64,000 nt of DNA, from positions 26,424,193 through 26,488,192 of the forward strand of contig JAKGHH010000005.1 in NCBI GenBank assembly GCA_022828595.1. The letters are read 5' to 3'. The position numbers were made by a program, and so were the translations under genes. Below, one piece after another: positions 33,801 to 40,550 of this stretch. Numbering within the stretch: position 1 is the stretch's first letter; each line of letters opens with the position of its first letter. The notes under the pieces are model-generated. The model saw only the letters and a list, made by a program, of their open reading frames with translations. It ran no database searches and was not told where the DNA came from. This stretch comes from Nelumbo lutea (Eukaryota > Streptophyta > Magnoliopsida > Proteales > Nelumbonaceae).

Positions 33801-35175
33801 CTTTTTCTTCTCCCCTGGTTCCCATGAAAGTCCCTCGTCAACTTTTCCAGTCTTCTGATCCCTTGTGGAATTCAAAACACTAACATAAAGTAGATGGGAA
33901 GATTAGGCAAAGTGGACTTAATCAATGCAATCCTTCCACCCAAAGATAAATAATTGCTTTTCCAAGAAGCCAATTCTTAGTAAACCTTTCTACCATGGAT
34001 TCAAAAAGTTGCTATTTCTTCGACTATCCCCCAAAGGTAAGCCTAAGTAATAAGTAATTCATGGGCCACTGAGAAATCACACATCCTAAAACTTTTGTCC
34101 CTTCTATTATTTCTCTCTCATCCATATTCAATCCCGCAATGCAACTCTTTTCAAAATTGATTTTCATATTAAACATCTTCTCAAAGACTTGTATTATCAG
34201 TTTTAAATTCCTAACCCAACTCAGAACACCTCCTTCATAGAAGAGAATTGTATCTTCCACAACCTACTATAGTCAGCCTTCATGATTAGTCTCCCAAGAA
34301 CATCAACAATTAGAGTAAAAAGAAAAGGCAGAAGAGGGTCTCCTTGCCTTAATCCTTTGAGGGCTGGAAAATGTCATAGGCTTTCTCTAGATCCAGTTTA
34401 CATACTAAACCTTTCTTCCAGATCCTTTTCATCTCTTCAACACTCTCATTTGCAATCAAATTCTTGTCAATGATTTTAATAATCTGATCGGATTTGGATG
34501 TTAAAATCTGCATCTATTTAATAATCTGATTGGATGTGGATTTGACCATATCGATCTGACAAAATCTGAGTCCGAGTATATGTAATATGAGAGAATATAT
34601 ATATATACACACACACACACCCAATTACAGCCTTAATGAACAAAGGTCTAGGAGCCCGTTGGTTGCCTGGAAAACACCATTTTTCTACCAAACCATCAGA
34701 TTTTCCCTTTTGGAGGAAAGCTAGAGGCATATATCTATTAATAACATGAAGATACGTTCTGATGATTTTCACTAAATATACAATGTTATCCAAATCACAA
34801 GAAAAGCAAATTATTCTCTTTTTATTTGCATAAAAATAAATTCTTCAGAATCTTTTGCAATGCATTCAAGGTAAGTGTTAGATTAGCATGATCAAACTTT
34901 TATTAGCTTTAGGATAAAACTTCGTTATTTTCCCTTTGATAAATTATCTCTACATTTCAGTCGAGTCTATGCTGTAAACTAATGGCTATTTATCGCATTT
35001 GGATCAAGAACACCTTGCATCCCTGATTCCAAAATATGATTTTATTGAACTCTTTTGTTCTCTTCAGGGGCTAGATGGACAGTCAGATCCAAATAGTATA
35101 CATGGAGGATGTGAAGTGTTGTCAGGAGAGAAGTGGTCTGCTACAAAATGGATGAGACAGAGAATTGCTTCTTGA
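6152..35175 (+). CDS. P4H1: Prolyl 4-hydroxylase (AtP4H-1 type), 3' six exons; N-terminus outside window
   Basis: Fe(II)/2-oxoglutarate-dependent prolyl 4-hydroxylase. The family hydroxylates peptidyl-proline (collagen-like and hydroxyproline-rich cell-wall proteins in plants) as type II membrane proteins of the ER/Golgi. Exons: 6152-6226, 10463-10533, 10628-10679, 10812-10901, 29069-29161, 35068-35175. All have AG/GT borders and join in one open frame of 162 residues ending in TGA. The iron-binding HxD lies in PHHDYFSDT, the distal His in NSIHGGC, and the 2-oxoglutarate-binding Lys in GEKWSATKW. RGGQRVATMLMYL and VEGGETYFPM are also diagnostic. AtP4H-1 is about 280 aa, so roughly 120 N-terminal residues, including the membrane anchor, are missing; I found no upstream exon in 1-6151. 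Introns are 4.2, 0.09, 0.13, 18.2 and 5.9 kb, the long ones full of transposons. No frameshift or stop is visible, so the gene is probably functional. Confidence 0.93.
8034..8439. mobile_element. hAT-type MITE with perfect 8-bp target duplication
   Basis: Flanked by CCTACAGT at 8026-8033 and 8440-8447. Termini are TATGGGTGC and TAGGGGTGC (8 of 9 match). Sub-terminal GGTTCGGTTAACTGAACC and GGTTTGGTTTCGG repeats are typical of hAT MITEs. The middle is AT-rich with a TA run. It sits inside the RT domain of L1-b. Confidence 0.8.
8535..9255. mobile_element. Mutator-like MITE with CACCTAGGCG repeats
   Basis: Termini ATAGTTTTCAAGGTG and ATAGTTGTCAAGACG are inverted. Flanks GAGAGAGCC and GAGTGTGCA match at 6 of 9, a worn 9-bp duplication as Mutator-like elements make. 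Both ends carry CACCTAGGCG-type motifs around an AT-rich centre. It splits the L1-b RT just after its GLRQGD box. Confidence 0.55.
9390..9960 (+). pseudogene. Copia reverse transcriptase fragment
   Basis: Degraded Copia pol: LPDGKELIGCRCVNK, then LETFAPIAKMNSVHILLSL and DVNNAFLMGTF. The catalytic YVDD box has decayed to YVEDIVVN. In-frame stops and no LTRs. It lies in the intron before the P4H1 exon at 10463. Confidence 0.7.
9961..10462 (+). other. P4H1 intron, nothing recognised
   Basis: AT-rich intron sequence ending in the acceptor before AIEKRI. No repeat termini seen. Confidence 0.5.
10463..10533 (+). CDS. P4H1: P4H1 exon (AIEKRI...IQVLR)
   Basis: Acceptor CTTAG, donor GTGGAT. It encodes AIEKRISVYSQVP and ENGELIQVL; the Arg codon is split across the next intron. 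With the next exon it makes exactly 41 codons. Confidence 0.92.
10628..10679 (+). CDS. P4H1: P4H1 exon with HxD iron-binding motif
   Basis: Acceptor CACAG, donor GTAAGT. It encodes YEKNQFYKPHHDYFSDT, which carries the first metal-ligand His and the Asp of the HxD motif. Confidence 0.92.
10812..10901 (+). CDS. P4H1: P4H1 exon (RGGQRVATMLMYL)
   Basis: 30 codons, phase 0 at both ends, acceptor ATACAG. It encodes FNVKRGGQRVATMLMYLS and ends at EGGETYFPM. The GTGATT donor opens the 18.2-kb intron. Confidence 0.92.
11290..11796 (+). pseudogene. Copia RT/RNase H fragment
   Basis: FGRLLYLSMT, AFAVSVLGQNMHSP, AAKRVLAYLKRHPGRG, WKSKKQIVVGNTSTNAEYIA: the C-terminal end of Copia RT and its RNase H, with several stops and frameshifts. 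It ends abruptly where an L1 piece starts. It may be a remnant of Copia-2 pol, but that is a guess. Confidence 0.65.
11797..12041 (+). mobile_element. L1 zinc-domain fragment
   Basis: ENIRVGNQPLKDLFPSLYSL followed by SPLDLNWDFGFRKGLRD, the same L1 region as the - strand piece at 7141-7359. It is bounded left by Copia RNase H and right by a 26-bp Copia-2 scrap. Confidence 0.6.
12042..12067 (-). repeat. 26-bp Copia-2 integrase scrap at an inversion breakpoint
   Basis: Matches 15065-15090 at 25 of 26 positions in the same orientation. That is within the Copia-2 integrase coding the IMLNSHVPIHFW region. It sits exactly where the truncated LTR begins. Confidence 0.65.
12070..12291 (+). repeat. 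Truncated LTR of Copia-2, inverted relative to its partner
   Basis: CTTTATGCTTGCTTTCTTGT through TTCTGCTAACAACAATAATTTCA matches the 5' LTR at 23504-23831 read on the other strand, but lacks about the first 100 bp. It ends in CA and runs directly into the Copia-3 codons for CFVHNLG. Confidence 0.75.
12292..14321 (+). pseudogene. Copia-3 pol, downstream half (integrase end, RT, RNase H)
   Basis: Order: integrase tail (CFVHNLGSGEDKLD, STKCIFLGYSQT), linker (DLDLPIALQKGKRSC), RT (GCKWVFVKYLPDGSVEQLKA, LVAKGYSQTYGIDYTETFSP, VCRLKKAIYELK, catalytic YVDDIVITGSD at about 13380), RNase H (WKSKKQTVVERSSVEVEYRA, LYCDKQTAVYI), then the polypurine tract TTGAGGGGGAG at 14311-14321. There is a small deletion just after FQLDIK and several stops. 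The upstream half of the same element is at 23832-24690 on the opposite strand, broken at the same CFV codons. Confidence 0.85.
14322..14410 (+). repeat. Start of Copia-3 3' LTR, truncated
   Basis: Begins TGTTAGTGTCGACTG directly after the polypurine tract and is cut off after about 85 bp, where Copia-2 coding sequence on the other strand takes over. Confidence 0.65.
14407..14473. repeat. Foldback (26-bp arms) at the Copia-3/Copia-2 junction
   Basis: 14407-14432 and 14448-14473 are inverted copies matching at 23 of 26 positions, with a 15-base loop. The right arm is native Copia-2 linker sequence; the left arm is its inverted copy at the breakpoint. Confidence 0.75.
16325..16515. repeat. 191-bp duplicated Copia-2 segment, left of Copia-1
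   Basis: Same sequence as 22333-22523 at a constant offset of 6008 with about one mismatch (E versus K in VHSE[E/K]SRRK). Another short copy of TTGTCTAACAATGT follows at 16523-16536 just before the LTR. Confidence 0.9.
16537..16904 (+). repeat. Copia-1 5' LTR
   Basis: TGTAGAGAACACTG...CTGAACTTCTACT. TATA region CCTATAAATATT near 16730. The end is CTACT rather than CA, and the primer site follows with no spacer. Confidence 0.9.
16905..16916 (+). other. Copia-1 primer binding site
   Basis: TGGTATCAGAGC, complementary to the 3' end of plant initiator tRNA-Met, the usual Copia primer. Confidence 0.88.
17702..18421 (+). pseudogene. Copia-1 gag
   Basis: From the ATG at 17702 (MDFENQAEGSFG) the frame is open to TAG at 18419. 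Domains: KFDGSNYLEWVQSAMMAIGG, KWVQENYLVMTWLCNSMQPH, then UBN2-type KPVSVYFSTLKSLWHEIDHL and LSQAYSLVHSEETRRKVMM. A relaxed frame would start at TTG 17693, but the ATG is preferred. The stop separates gag from its own zinc knuckle (CEHCKKPKHTKETC, 18473-18514), which in intact elements is fused, so this stop is probably a mutation. Confidence 0.85.
18422..19905 (+). pseudogene. Copia-1 zinc knuckle, protease and integrase
   Basis: Zinc knuckle CEHCKKPKHTKETC, protease WVIDSGASDHMTSL at about 18800 (catalytic DSG), GAG-pre-integrase WHNRLGHLSFWSLKSL at about 19205, integrase core (HTDVWGPYHIPSMGGYKYF, VDDHTWFSWVYLMRSRDE, RSDNAKEYFAKP, HQSTCPHTPQQNGVAERKNR) and KTFGCTCFV. The D,D,E core is readable. 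In-frame stops and a 1-2 bp shift near 19760 disable it. Confidence 0.85.
20224..21960 (+). pseudogene. Copia-1 RT and RNase H
   Basis: Linker DIDLPIALRKGKRHC, RT GCRWVFTVKHNADGSIERYK, LVAKGFTQT, then a frame break and FAPVAKMTTIRVLLSLAAS. A gap after YQMDVK removes about 25 codons before VCRLNKALYGLKQSPRAWF. The catalytic YVDDIVVTGND is at about 21000. RNase H: VYTDADWAGSVDDRRSTSGY, SAEAEYMSMANGVAESLWL, YCDNQAAINIAHNPVQHDR. The RNase H frame 21181-21810 is long and open. Confidence 0.88.
21964..22334 (+). repeat. Copia-1 3' LTR
   Basis: Follows the polypurine tract ACTTGAGGGGGAG at about 21951-21963. It is 371 bp, 3 bp longer than the 5' copy, with about 98% identity by hand comparison. Confidence 0.9.
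22333..22523. repeat. 191-bp duplicated Copia-2 segment, right of Copia-1
   Basis: Partner of 16325-16515. It starts flush with the end of the Copia-1 3' LTR. Confidence 0.9.
22336..22997 (-). pseudogene. Copia-2 gag
   Basis: Starts with ATG and MEFFDGSNYLEWAQSAKMAI, then KWVQENYLMMTWLCNSM and ETYSQPLDVAR. After a frame break near 22705 it continues KPVSIYYSTLKSLWHKIDHL and LTRENVTLSQAYSLVHSE. This is the UBN2-type gag that forms the capsid of Copia elements. It is cut at KNEGK where Copia-1 begins. Confidence 0.82.
23489..23500 (-). other. Primer binding site of Copia-2 (initiator tRNA-Met)
   Basis: TGGCATTAGAGC on the - strand, 10 of 12 to TGGTATCAGAGC, three bases after the LTR. Confidence 0.7.
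23504..23831 (-). repeat. Copia-2 5' LTR
   Basis: TGATACAGTGG...GTAACTTCA on the - strand, 328 bp, canonical TG/CA ends. It contains ACATATAAATAATACTGCC as a TATA region and a CT-rich R/U5. The Copia-3 integrase stops at the CFV codons directly before its first TG. Confidence 0.8.
23832..24690 (-). pseudogene. Copia-3 integrase, upstream half
   Basis: - strand ETARSLMHHMNVPKHFW, SDIVLTSCFLINRMPMPI, then RIFGCVCFV, interrupted by the Mutator-like MITE at 23851-24441 and ending at the LTR of Copia-2. It joins in sense with 12292 onward at the CFV codons. The left (5') end is lost at the junction with an L1 near 24690. Confidence 0.78.
23851..24441. mobile_element. Mutator-like MITE with 9-bp target duplication
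   Basis: Flanked by TACACACCC at 23842-23850 and 24442-24450 (9 of 9). Termini AGTGTTTTAAAAGCGC and CAGTGATTTAAAAGG are inverted. GGCGCACGCGCC and GGCGCAT-type repeats lie near both ends with an AT-rich core. It resembles the element at 8535-9255 in design but has different ends. It lies inside Copia-3 integrase. Confidence 0.75.
24695..25665 (+). mobile_element. L1 3' end (zinc domain and RNase H)
   Basis: PKVGVFCSKVFQGV, CDSNVETAYHILVSCSFTSC (zinc domain), RRRKEAREALIEGI and MVRMAHWVKAL, then an RNase H piece with GAKASELGVRRLTTEGDSKV at 25285-25360, FRRLSRNMQLVP and NSLADQLAKQGVNS. It ends in an A-rich stretch near 25665. Stops and shifts in between. Confidence 0.78.
26695..27012 (+). mobile_element. 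L1 3' end inserted in the RTE element
   Basis: KYIWNAIPAAVISSIWSERN and DRIFRTEGKEPEVL (the L1 region after the zinc domain), then a 3' UTR with TTTACCTTACC and a final A-run at about 27005. RTE coding breaks at ENQFG and resumes at IEVIFLLR right after the A-run. Confidence 0.75.
27747..28101. repeat. Probable solo LTR with GA microsatellite, inside the RTE element
   Basis: TGTTAGGAACCTG...CAGTCTTGACA, 355 bp, non-coding, interrupting the RTE frame between VEVL and the MKxxLxxHNL tail. It contains (GA)n at 27810-27841 and a 98-bp block present twice (27917 and 28015: GGCAGTTG, CTGACTAACTGC, TTCTGTTGGTCTGTTCCAA). No convincing 5-bp duplication was seen. Confidence 0.45.
28262..28550 (+). mobile_element. 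LINE-like 3' tail with poly-A
   Basis: Non-coding stretch ending ATGGTATCATAACTTATC and a run of 15 A. It looks like the 3' end of an L1 or other reverse-transcribed copy, but there is no coding part to identify it. Confidence 0.4.
28551..29068 (+). other. P4H1 intron sequence before the exon at 29069
   Basis: No gene or clear repeat. It contains a C-run with G at about 28700 and ends in the acceptor GGTTTCAG. Confidence 0.5.
29069..29161 (+). CDS. P4H1: P4H1 exon (AGSGECTCGGK)
   Basis: 31 codons, phase 0, acceptor TTTCAG, donor GTCTGT. It encodes AGSGECTCGGKILKG and ends GNAVLFWSM. It stands alone between two transposon-rich introns. Confidence 0.93.
29816..30158 (+). repeat. Copia-4 5' LTR
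   Basis: TGTTGAGTTGGGCC...GTGATTTCTACT, TATA region AGTATATAATAC near 30001. Ends CTACT, as Copia-1 does. Confidence 0.88.
30631..31959 (+). pseudogene. Copia-4 gag/RNase H deletion fusion
   Basis: Gag starts MEGNGVENKPGSEMRP, with KLDGSNYLEWS, ENYMVMTWLCNSMLPHISKN and ILSRDCVTLSQAYAF, broken by shifts and stops. From 31373 a 224-codon open frame begins with a degraded zinc knuckle (CDYYKKPKHTRDTC: the second Cys is Tyr). After only about 45 residues it passes into Copia RNase H (CTLVGGNLVSWKSKKQTMVA, SSAEAEYKAMAHGVSELLWI, YCDNQEAINIAHNVQHDW). The join is in frame, in a TPPTTATLESTSG stretch. Confidence 0.85.
31960..32307 (+). repeat. Copia-4 3' LTR
   Basis: Same ends and order as the 5' LTR. 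It is followed by the target repeat ACCTC at 32308-32312. Confidence 0.88.
34481..35067 (+). other. P4H1 last-intron sequence
   Basis: Contains a (TA)n(CA)n microsatellite at about 34597-34620 and repeated AATCTGATTGGAT motifs near 34480-34560. No gene. It ends in acceptor TCTTCAG. Confidence 0.5.
35068..35175 (+). CDS. P4H1: P4H1 terminal exon (distal His and Lys)
   Basis: Acceptor TCTTCAG. It encodes GLDGQSDPNSIHGGCEVL, then GEKWSATKWMRQRIAS and a TGA stop at 35173. It carries the second metal-binding His and the 2-oxoglutarate-binding Lys. Confidence 0.94.
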   Translation, partial: GLDGQSDPNSIHGGCEVLSGEKWSATKWMRQRIAS

Positions 35176-35905
35176 TTCTTTGTCAAGTGAGCTGTCCTTC
35201 CCCCTTCCTTTCCCTGGAAAAGAGAATAAAGAAAAGAAAGAAGAGAAAGTATACGTATAGCTTTTTGCTTTACGATTGGTTATTTTGTATGCCGGTCCAG
35301 CTCTGAGAATTGTTTCATGTGAAGCACATAATTCAATTAAATATTATAGCTTTCTAGCTTTAGATTATTAGTGTTACAATTTAGTAACTTGAGCCAATGT
35401 TAAGGTGAAGATGGTGAATTTATATTGGATTTTGTTTTGTGAAACAAAAATAATTGATTTTTTAATATTTAAAAATATATAAAAATGAAAAATATACAAA
35501 AAATAGTTGCCTTTTGGTTCTTAGAATGGCAAATTCCACACATCTGATTTCCTGCCCACCGGAGTCTACTCGTACTCATAAGACACTGCAGCCGGTAATT
35601 TCTATTGAAACCTTACCAAAAGCCACACCTTAAGTCGGCTGTAATTTATGAATCATTGCACCTACATATGAACTATAATTTAGGATTCCCTGTGAACCCC
35701 ATTTAACTTCCGTAGGCTTTTGTCAACCAAGTATTATAGTTTTCAAAGCACCTGGGCGAGGCTAGGCAGCAGGAGGATGCAATTTCGTGTAGTTGCCTAG
35801 GTGATGATACTTTTCATAAGAAAAGTATAAGCTCGTGTTGAAGTATGGAAAATCAAGAGAAGATAAAGAAAGAAAAATTTTAAAAATGTAGGGGCAGAAC
35901 CCTTA
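35176..35905. other. P4H1 3' flank
   Basis: Probable 3' UTR just after the stop, then AT-rich sequence. At 35740-35810 there is a short CACCTGGGCGAGG/TTGCCTAGGTGATG scrap like the ends of the Mutator-like MITE at 8535. No gene. Confidence 0.45.
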
Positions 35906-36024
35906 GGCTCAGTTTGGAAAGAGTATAAATGCAAATATGTACAGCATAAATACATACAAAATAATACAAAATATAAGGTTTTGCACTCTACATATTTGCA
36001 TTTGTAGTCCTTTCAAACTCAGCC
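35906..36024. mobile_element. Tourist-like MITE, 119 bp
   Basis: TTA at 35903-35905 and 36025-36027. Termini GGCTCAGTTTGGAAAG and GGCTGAGTTTGAAAGG are inverted, and most of the element folds back on itself (GCAAATATGTA / TACATATTTGC). Confidence 0.75.
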
Positions 36025-36848
36025 TTATGTTTGTTATAGCCTTATAGGAAAAGAATAAAAGAAATGGTGAAAGAATGTATCGATTAGACAAAATTTCAAG
36101 TTCTTTTATTGGTTCAGGTTTTAATGTCTGAGGGTTTAAAAAATATTGGTTCAAGTGTTGATTTTTTTTTGGCTTTAGGTTCAAGTGTTGATTAAACCCT
36201 AATAAATATGAAAATAATAAAAACAAATTAGTATATATAAACACAATGAATAGTACCTAATGATATTGTTCCATTATTTGGTTCTAGGCTGGCATTGTGC
36301 ATTTTTGCGGGCTACTTGCATGGTAGCGAGCCATGCCATGTTGACACGCAAGCCTCAGCAAGCTCAACATGAATCCCCCAAGAGGGGAGCTCGGTACAAC
36401 CCAAGGCCCAAGCCCTAGTGGGTCCATGCCATGTTGGGTTGAGCCTGAGCCATAGGCCAACATGACTTTTATAAGAAATTTTGAAACAAGAACATAATGA
36501 AAAATTAAAATAAATTAACAAGACACAAAAAATTGAAAAAATCTTAAAATTTTATTCCATATGAATTAATGTGTACAATTGTTTATATATGAAATAATAA
36601 AATGGAATTGAAAAAATCACATTAAACTTGAAACAAAATAGTATAATAAAATTGGAAATAAAAATTCATATACCAATAATAATAATAATAATAATTTATT
36701 ATTGTTATTATTTTAAATGGTTATAATATCATTTGATCATAATTGAGAGACTTGTAGAGTTTTAGTGTAGTACTATTGTAAACACTTAGACTCATAGGGA
36801 TAACTCAAACTCAACACTTATACTCAAACTTTCTTAACTTAACATTTA
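36025..36848. other. Repeat-like sequence, nothing identified
   Basis: 36290-36480 is GC-rich with inverted AGCCATGCCATGTTG/CATGCCATGTTGGG motifs and may be a degraded MITE. (AAT)n lies near 36680-36700. No gene. Confidence 0.35.
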
Positions 36849-37251
36849 GGGGGGTTCTTTTTTTGGATTTGGAGAGGGGGGGGGGGGAAGTTGGTCAATG
36901 GGATTTTGGTTCCTATTGACCAAGAATCTCATGTTCTTTTTTCAACTTTATATAGGGATCAGGGAAAGTTTTTTTCCTACGTATCACTTACCCAAGAAAG
37001 TGATACCCATCTCCTAGGTGGGTAAATAACTTTCCCACATAAGGGGAAAGTTGCCAATACTTGAATGGGACAAAAAATATTATTTTAATAATGGATTTCT
37101 ATAACTAAACTGGTCATTGCCTTATTTACCTGAGTAATAAAATAACACGGGTAAATGCACTTACCTACCTGGGTAAGTGTTTCACAAGAAAAACTTACCC
37201 AGATAATTGTATTTACTCGTGTAAGTAACTTACCGAAAAGTGAATGGGGCC
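36849..37251. mobile_element. Possible Tourist-like MITE
   Basis: TTA on both sides (36846-36848, 37252-37254). The ends GGGGGGTTCTTTTTTTGG and GGCCCCATTCACTTTTCGG are only partly matched. CTTACCC/GGGTAAG motifs occur in both orientations inside. Confidence 0.45.
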
Positions 37252-38042
37252 TTAGATATATTACAAGTTACAATGTGAAGGGATACCGAGAGAGGGAGAA
37301 GACACTCATAGGTTTTTACAAAGAGGAAATGTTATAAGGAATTTTTCTATGACCCCCACCATCCCCTAATGACCCCTAATGTTATAAGCTTTTAGAGAGA
37401 TTCCTCCTTATCCAATGCCTTGTTTTGAGGTGTTGTCTTATCTAATCATACTATTCAGGATTATATCTATTACTCTTACAAAATTTTATTGCTGATGATA
37501 AGAGGGAATCCTTTTTTTTCTTATTTGTTGGTAACTCTACTTTTTTTGGGTCATTGTGGCTATTTCTATATTGCAAACGGATGGACATGAGATTGTCCGT
37601 GTTAGATTTTCTACCAGATTCTTTACGCCCATCATTTATTCTTTTGCCTAGTTGAAGAATCATTTAAGAGAGTTGTTGTATTATGTTAGGGAGTTTTTCT
37701 TGTAAATATTATTGGAATGATTCGAATAGAGTCTGGAAGATATGTTCTTTTGGCTGTGTTTGGTTGGAGTACGTAGAATGCAAAACAAGAATGGTTGGTT
37801 CATGTGAGTGCAAAGTGGTTCAAGATTTACACATCCACTTTGCACTCAGTTCATTTGTTTTGAAAGATGCAAATAAGAATACAATTTTTGTGGATGTTTG
37901 GCATTTCCATCAATGCAAATATAATTGTTCCTTGCTACCAAATGGTGTTCCAGCTACTCCCACCATTAAACAAATATAAAAATTAACAGACCATTAAATA
38001 AATATAAAAAATAACAAAAATCCTTTTGTTAGAGACTTCTTT

Positions 38043-38320
38043 ATGAAATTACAGAATCTAGCAAATCTCTTGCTGAGTGCAGTTTTGAAAGTAAGAGTAG
38101 GCTCAACTTCTTCTGGTTCTGTTGAAAGTGTACTTCTGTTGAAATACAAGGGCAGACATAAGAGCTATAGCTTGATCTGGTTCCAGATCATCCAGTTGGT
38201 TTTCAAACAAACACTTGTGCATATCAACTCTTCCCCAGAATAAATTTCACATGGAACACGTCCCTTGATCTGAATTACAAGATCAGCATCTATGCAGCCA
38301 ATTTCCTTCGGTAAATCAAT
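38043..38320 (-). pseudogene. SKI2: SKI2-type RNA helicase, C-terminal exon fragment
   Basis: - strand, starting right after an intact acceptor (TTTTGCAG): IDLPKEIGCIDADLVIQIKG and GEELICT. After a frame change come CLFENQLDDLEPDQAIALMS and ALVFQQK, then EPTLTFKTALSKRFAR. This is the conserved C-terminal helical region of the Ski2/Mtr4-like DExH helicase of the cytoplasmic exosome pathway. Frame breaks show it is dead, and the kept splice acceptor shows it was copied from genomic DNA rather than mRNA. I see no other certain SKI2 exon nearby. Confidence 0.7.
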
Positions 38321-39849
38321 CTGCAAAAGCATTAATATGTTATAAAAACTTCAGTTACCATGTATCATTGCTTCTAAGATGATTTCACACTAGACATGAT
38401 ATAAATATGAACACCATTTTCTACCAGATTAGCTGTGGGCATAAGAATGCAGGCAACAAGTGTTCTAGGAGATAACTAACATTTTAACTTCCACAAGGAT
38501 GTTGGGTAATATGAATATGTTTTTCACTCTTCTTACCCAACAATCAAGGTTGATGGGTTGCCTTCCACAACTAGCTTCTTCATATTGAAACCATAAAAAT
38601 CTAAACAAAGACATCATACTGAAGTAGGAACTCAATTACAAGTACTTGTCAATCTATATGCATCGGCATAAATTTATTTGACAAAGTGTAAAATGAAAAA
38701 TAGGACCCATTTCACATTTCCATGCCTAAAATGCTCTTCTACTTCATTTTTAACAGCCCAATAGACCAAGATGCTTACCAAACAGTCTTGGTCTTTAAAG
38801 ACAAGCTCCAAAAAGCTCATTATGTCTTTTGGCCGGCTGGGCTATCGAAAGATCTACTAAAAAAGAATTGCAAAACAGCCTCTATGATTTTGATGCAGGA
38901 GATTCCCCAGGTAAGAACCACTACAAAATTAGTAGGTCCCAATTACAATGCATGTATAAACAAGTCAAACAAAAATTCCATTTCTGAATACAAATGATTA
39001 CTAGAATTCAAAACTAAATTTTTTTTGCCACCTCCATGCCTGTGCAATGGATGCCCTAAAAAGAGATTAGTTGTTCTTCAGATTATACATGGTTCTTCAA
39101 AGAAATACATTTTCTCATACATACATACAATCTTTCTCCCATATAACATACTTTTATTGGTTATATACACATATATAATAGAGGAAGTTAGACATACCCG
39201 GAAGACATCATCCAGAGGAAACCTTTCTGTTTTCCCAGACAGCAAGCTTGGCCGAACTTCTATGACAAGTACCTCCCACTGGACCAAATTTCACAAAATG
39301 AACAATGTTATGCAAAAGAACATTGCTAAACAGCACTAGAGAATAAGTTATGAGAATGTCAGTAATATAAATGAACATGAAAGCTTAAAAAATAAGAAAT
39401 CCGATGCAAATGAATTGTGTGGGTTAAAATAATAAAAGAAGTAAATAAGAATAATAGAAAATCCAGACCTATAACAAACTTCCCTGAAACGTTATTGAAA
39501 ATGGCTTGACAACTGGAACTGCACAACTTTAAATTGAGGATACCAGACTCCATTAACAGTAACAGGGATGTGTATTGTATTTCTTCTCTAATTAATGAAG
39601 TCCATAATTCATCACCATCATCATCCAAGCCTTATTACAACCATATCAGGGTTCGACTATGATATGGGAAAAATATGATATCTGAAAAACTTCTGACCAG
39701 TCAACCGAAATCATAAACATGGTAGCCAATTAGGTGTTACTTATCAAAACTCACGGGTGGGTTTTGATTGGTCAAAACTCTTCCTATACCGTATCTTTTC
39801 CGCATCATAGATTTTCCCAGACAAAAAACATGTACAACAAGTTGCTGTA
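38321..39849. other. Unassigned stretch with exon-like blocks
   Basis: A + strand block at 38757-38920 is open and bounded by TTTTTAACAG and GTAAGAAC. - strand open blocks with splice-like borders lie at 39190-39290 (VRPSLLSGKTERFPLDDVF) and 39440-39640 (DDDGDELWTSLIREE). I cannot assign any to a family. They could be further captured exons. Confidence 0.3.
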
Positions 39850-40550
39850 TACAGGGGTATAAACAATCAATATACATATAATCCTAAAACCCCACATCCT
39901 GCTTTACAAAAAGATTATCATATACAAAAAAGGAATTAAAATTTCTCTCCCTGAATGGTTTGTTCGTAGTAAGCCAAGAAAACAATTTCCCCAAGATTTT
40001 CTGGTATGCTGTGTCTACTGAGCTGCTCTTGTTTTTGAAAATCCTTGCATTTCTCCTTCCATACACCAAGAAACTGCTGCAAGAGCAATTTTCCACACCA
40101 CCTTTCCCCTCTTAGTTAGACCTCTCCAGCTTTGTATAAAATCCACCACCGATTCTGGAATACAAGTTTTCACCTCAAATAATTTCCATATCTTTGACCA
40201 AGTCCCATGGGAAAATCTGCAATGTAACATTAGATGGCTAACTGACTCAACCTACCACTCACATAAAACGCAATTAGGGGACTCCAGATACATACTCTTC
40301 CTGATCAAGTTGTCCCTGGTTAAAATTATGTTTAGATAGGTAGTTCAAACGAAGGAAGCTACCTTTGAAGGGGCATTATTACACCAAACAATATTTACCG
40401 GAATGGCCTGATCCTCTGTTCTGGAAATGTAATTGTAGGAAGACTAGACAATAAAAGCTCCAGACTTGGGAAATGTAATTCCCAAGAGCAGCCCAGCCCC
40501 TTCGAAAGTGAGAAAAACCCTCCAACACCAAACGTTCCAATGCACTTAAT
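39850..40550 (-). mobile_element. L1 zinc-domain and 3' end fragment
   Basis: - strand CVLCEW, SVSHLMLHCRFSHGTWSKIW, GKVVWKIALAAVSWC, ERNARIFKNKSSS. Typical of the L1 zinc-binding reverse-transcriptase tail. Frameshifted near 40090. Confidence 0.7.

Larger units (their letters stand above)
29597..34480 (-). mobile_element. L1 relic (L1-f), split by Copia-4
   Basis: - strand: NLIANESVEEMKRIWKKGL, CKLDLEKAYD (about 34390), then an internal deletion to the GLRQGD/FLFTLIVDVLGRLI part, LILxVFEKMFNMKINFEKSC at about 34180, zinc domain FHLLISYPFCSFSEWF (33000) and WRCTRAVLCWMICEERNKRI. RNase H follows: GGFIKLNFDGSSEGNPGPPG, GGVFRDDSGRVLALFLG, then SDSKFVINWLQKEED. Copia-4 interrupts it, and it resumes with NSFVDCLAKQGVGRN at about 29770 and the 3' end AATGCTTCTGTTATTTATC plus A-run. 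Confidence 0.82.

Noticed and set aside
39440..39640. DDDGDELWTSLIREE on the - strand resembles the start of plant serine acetyltransferase
   Set aside because: The resemblance is limited to about 15 residues and the following residues do not align well enough.
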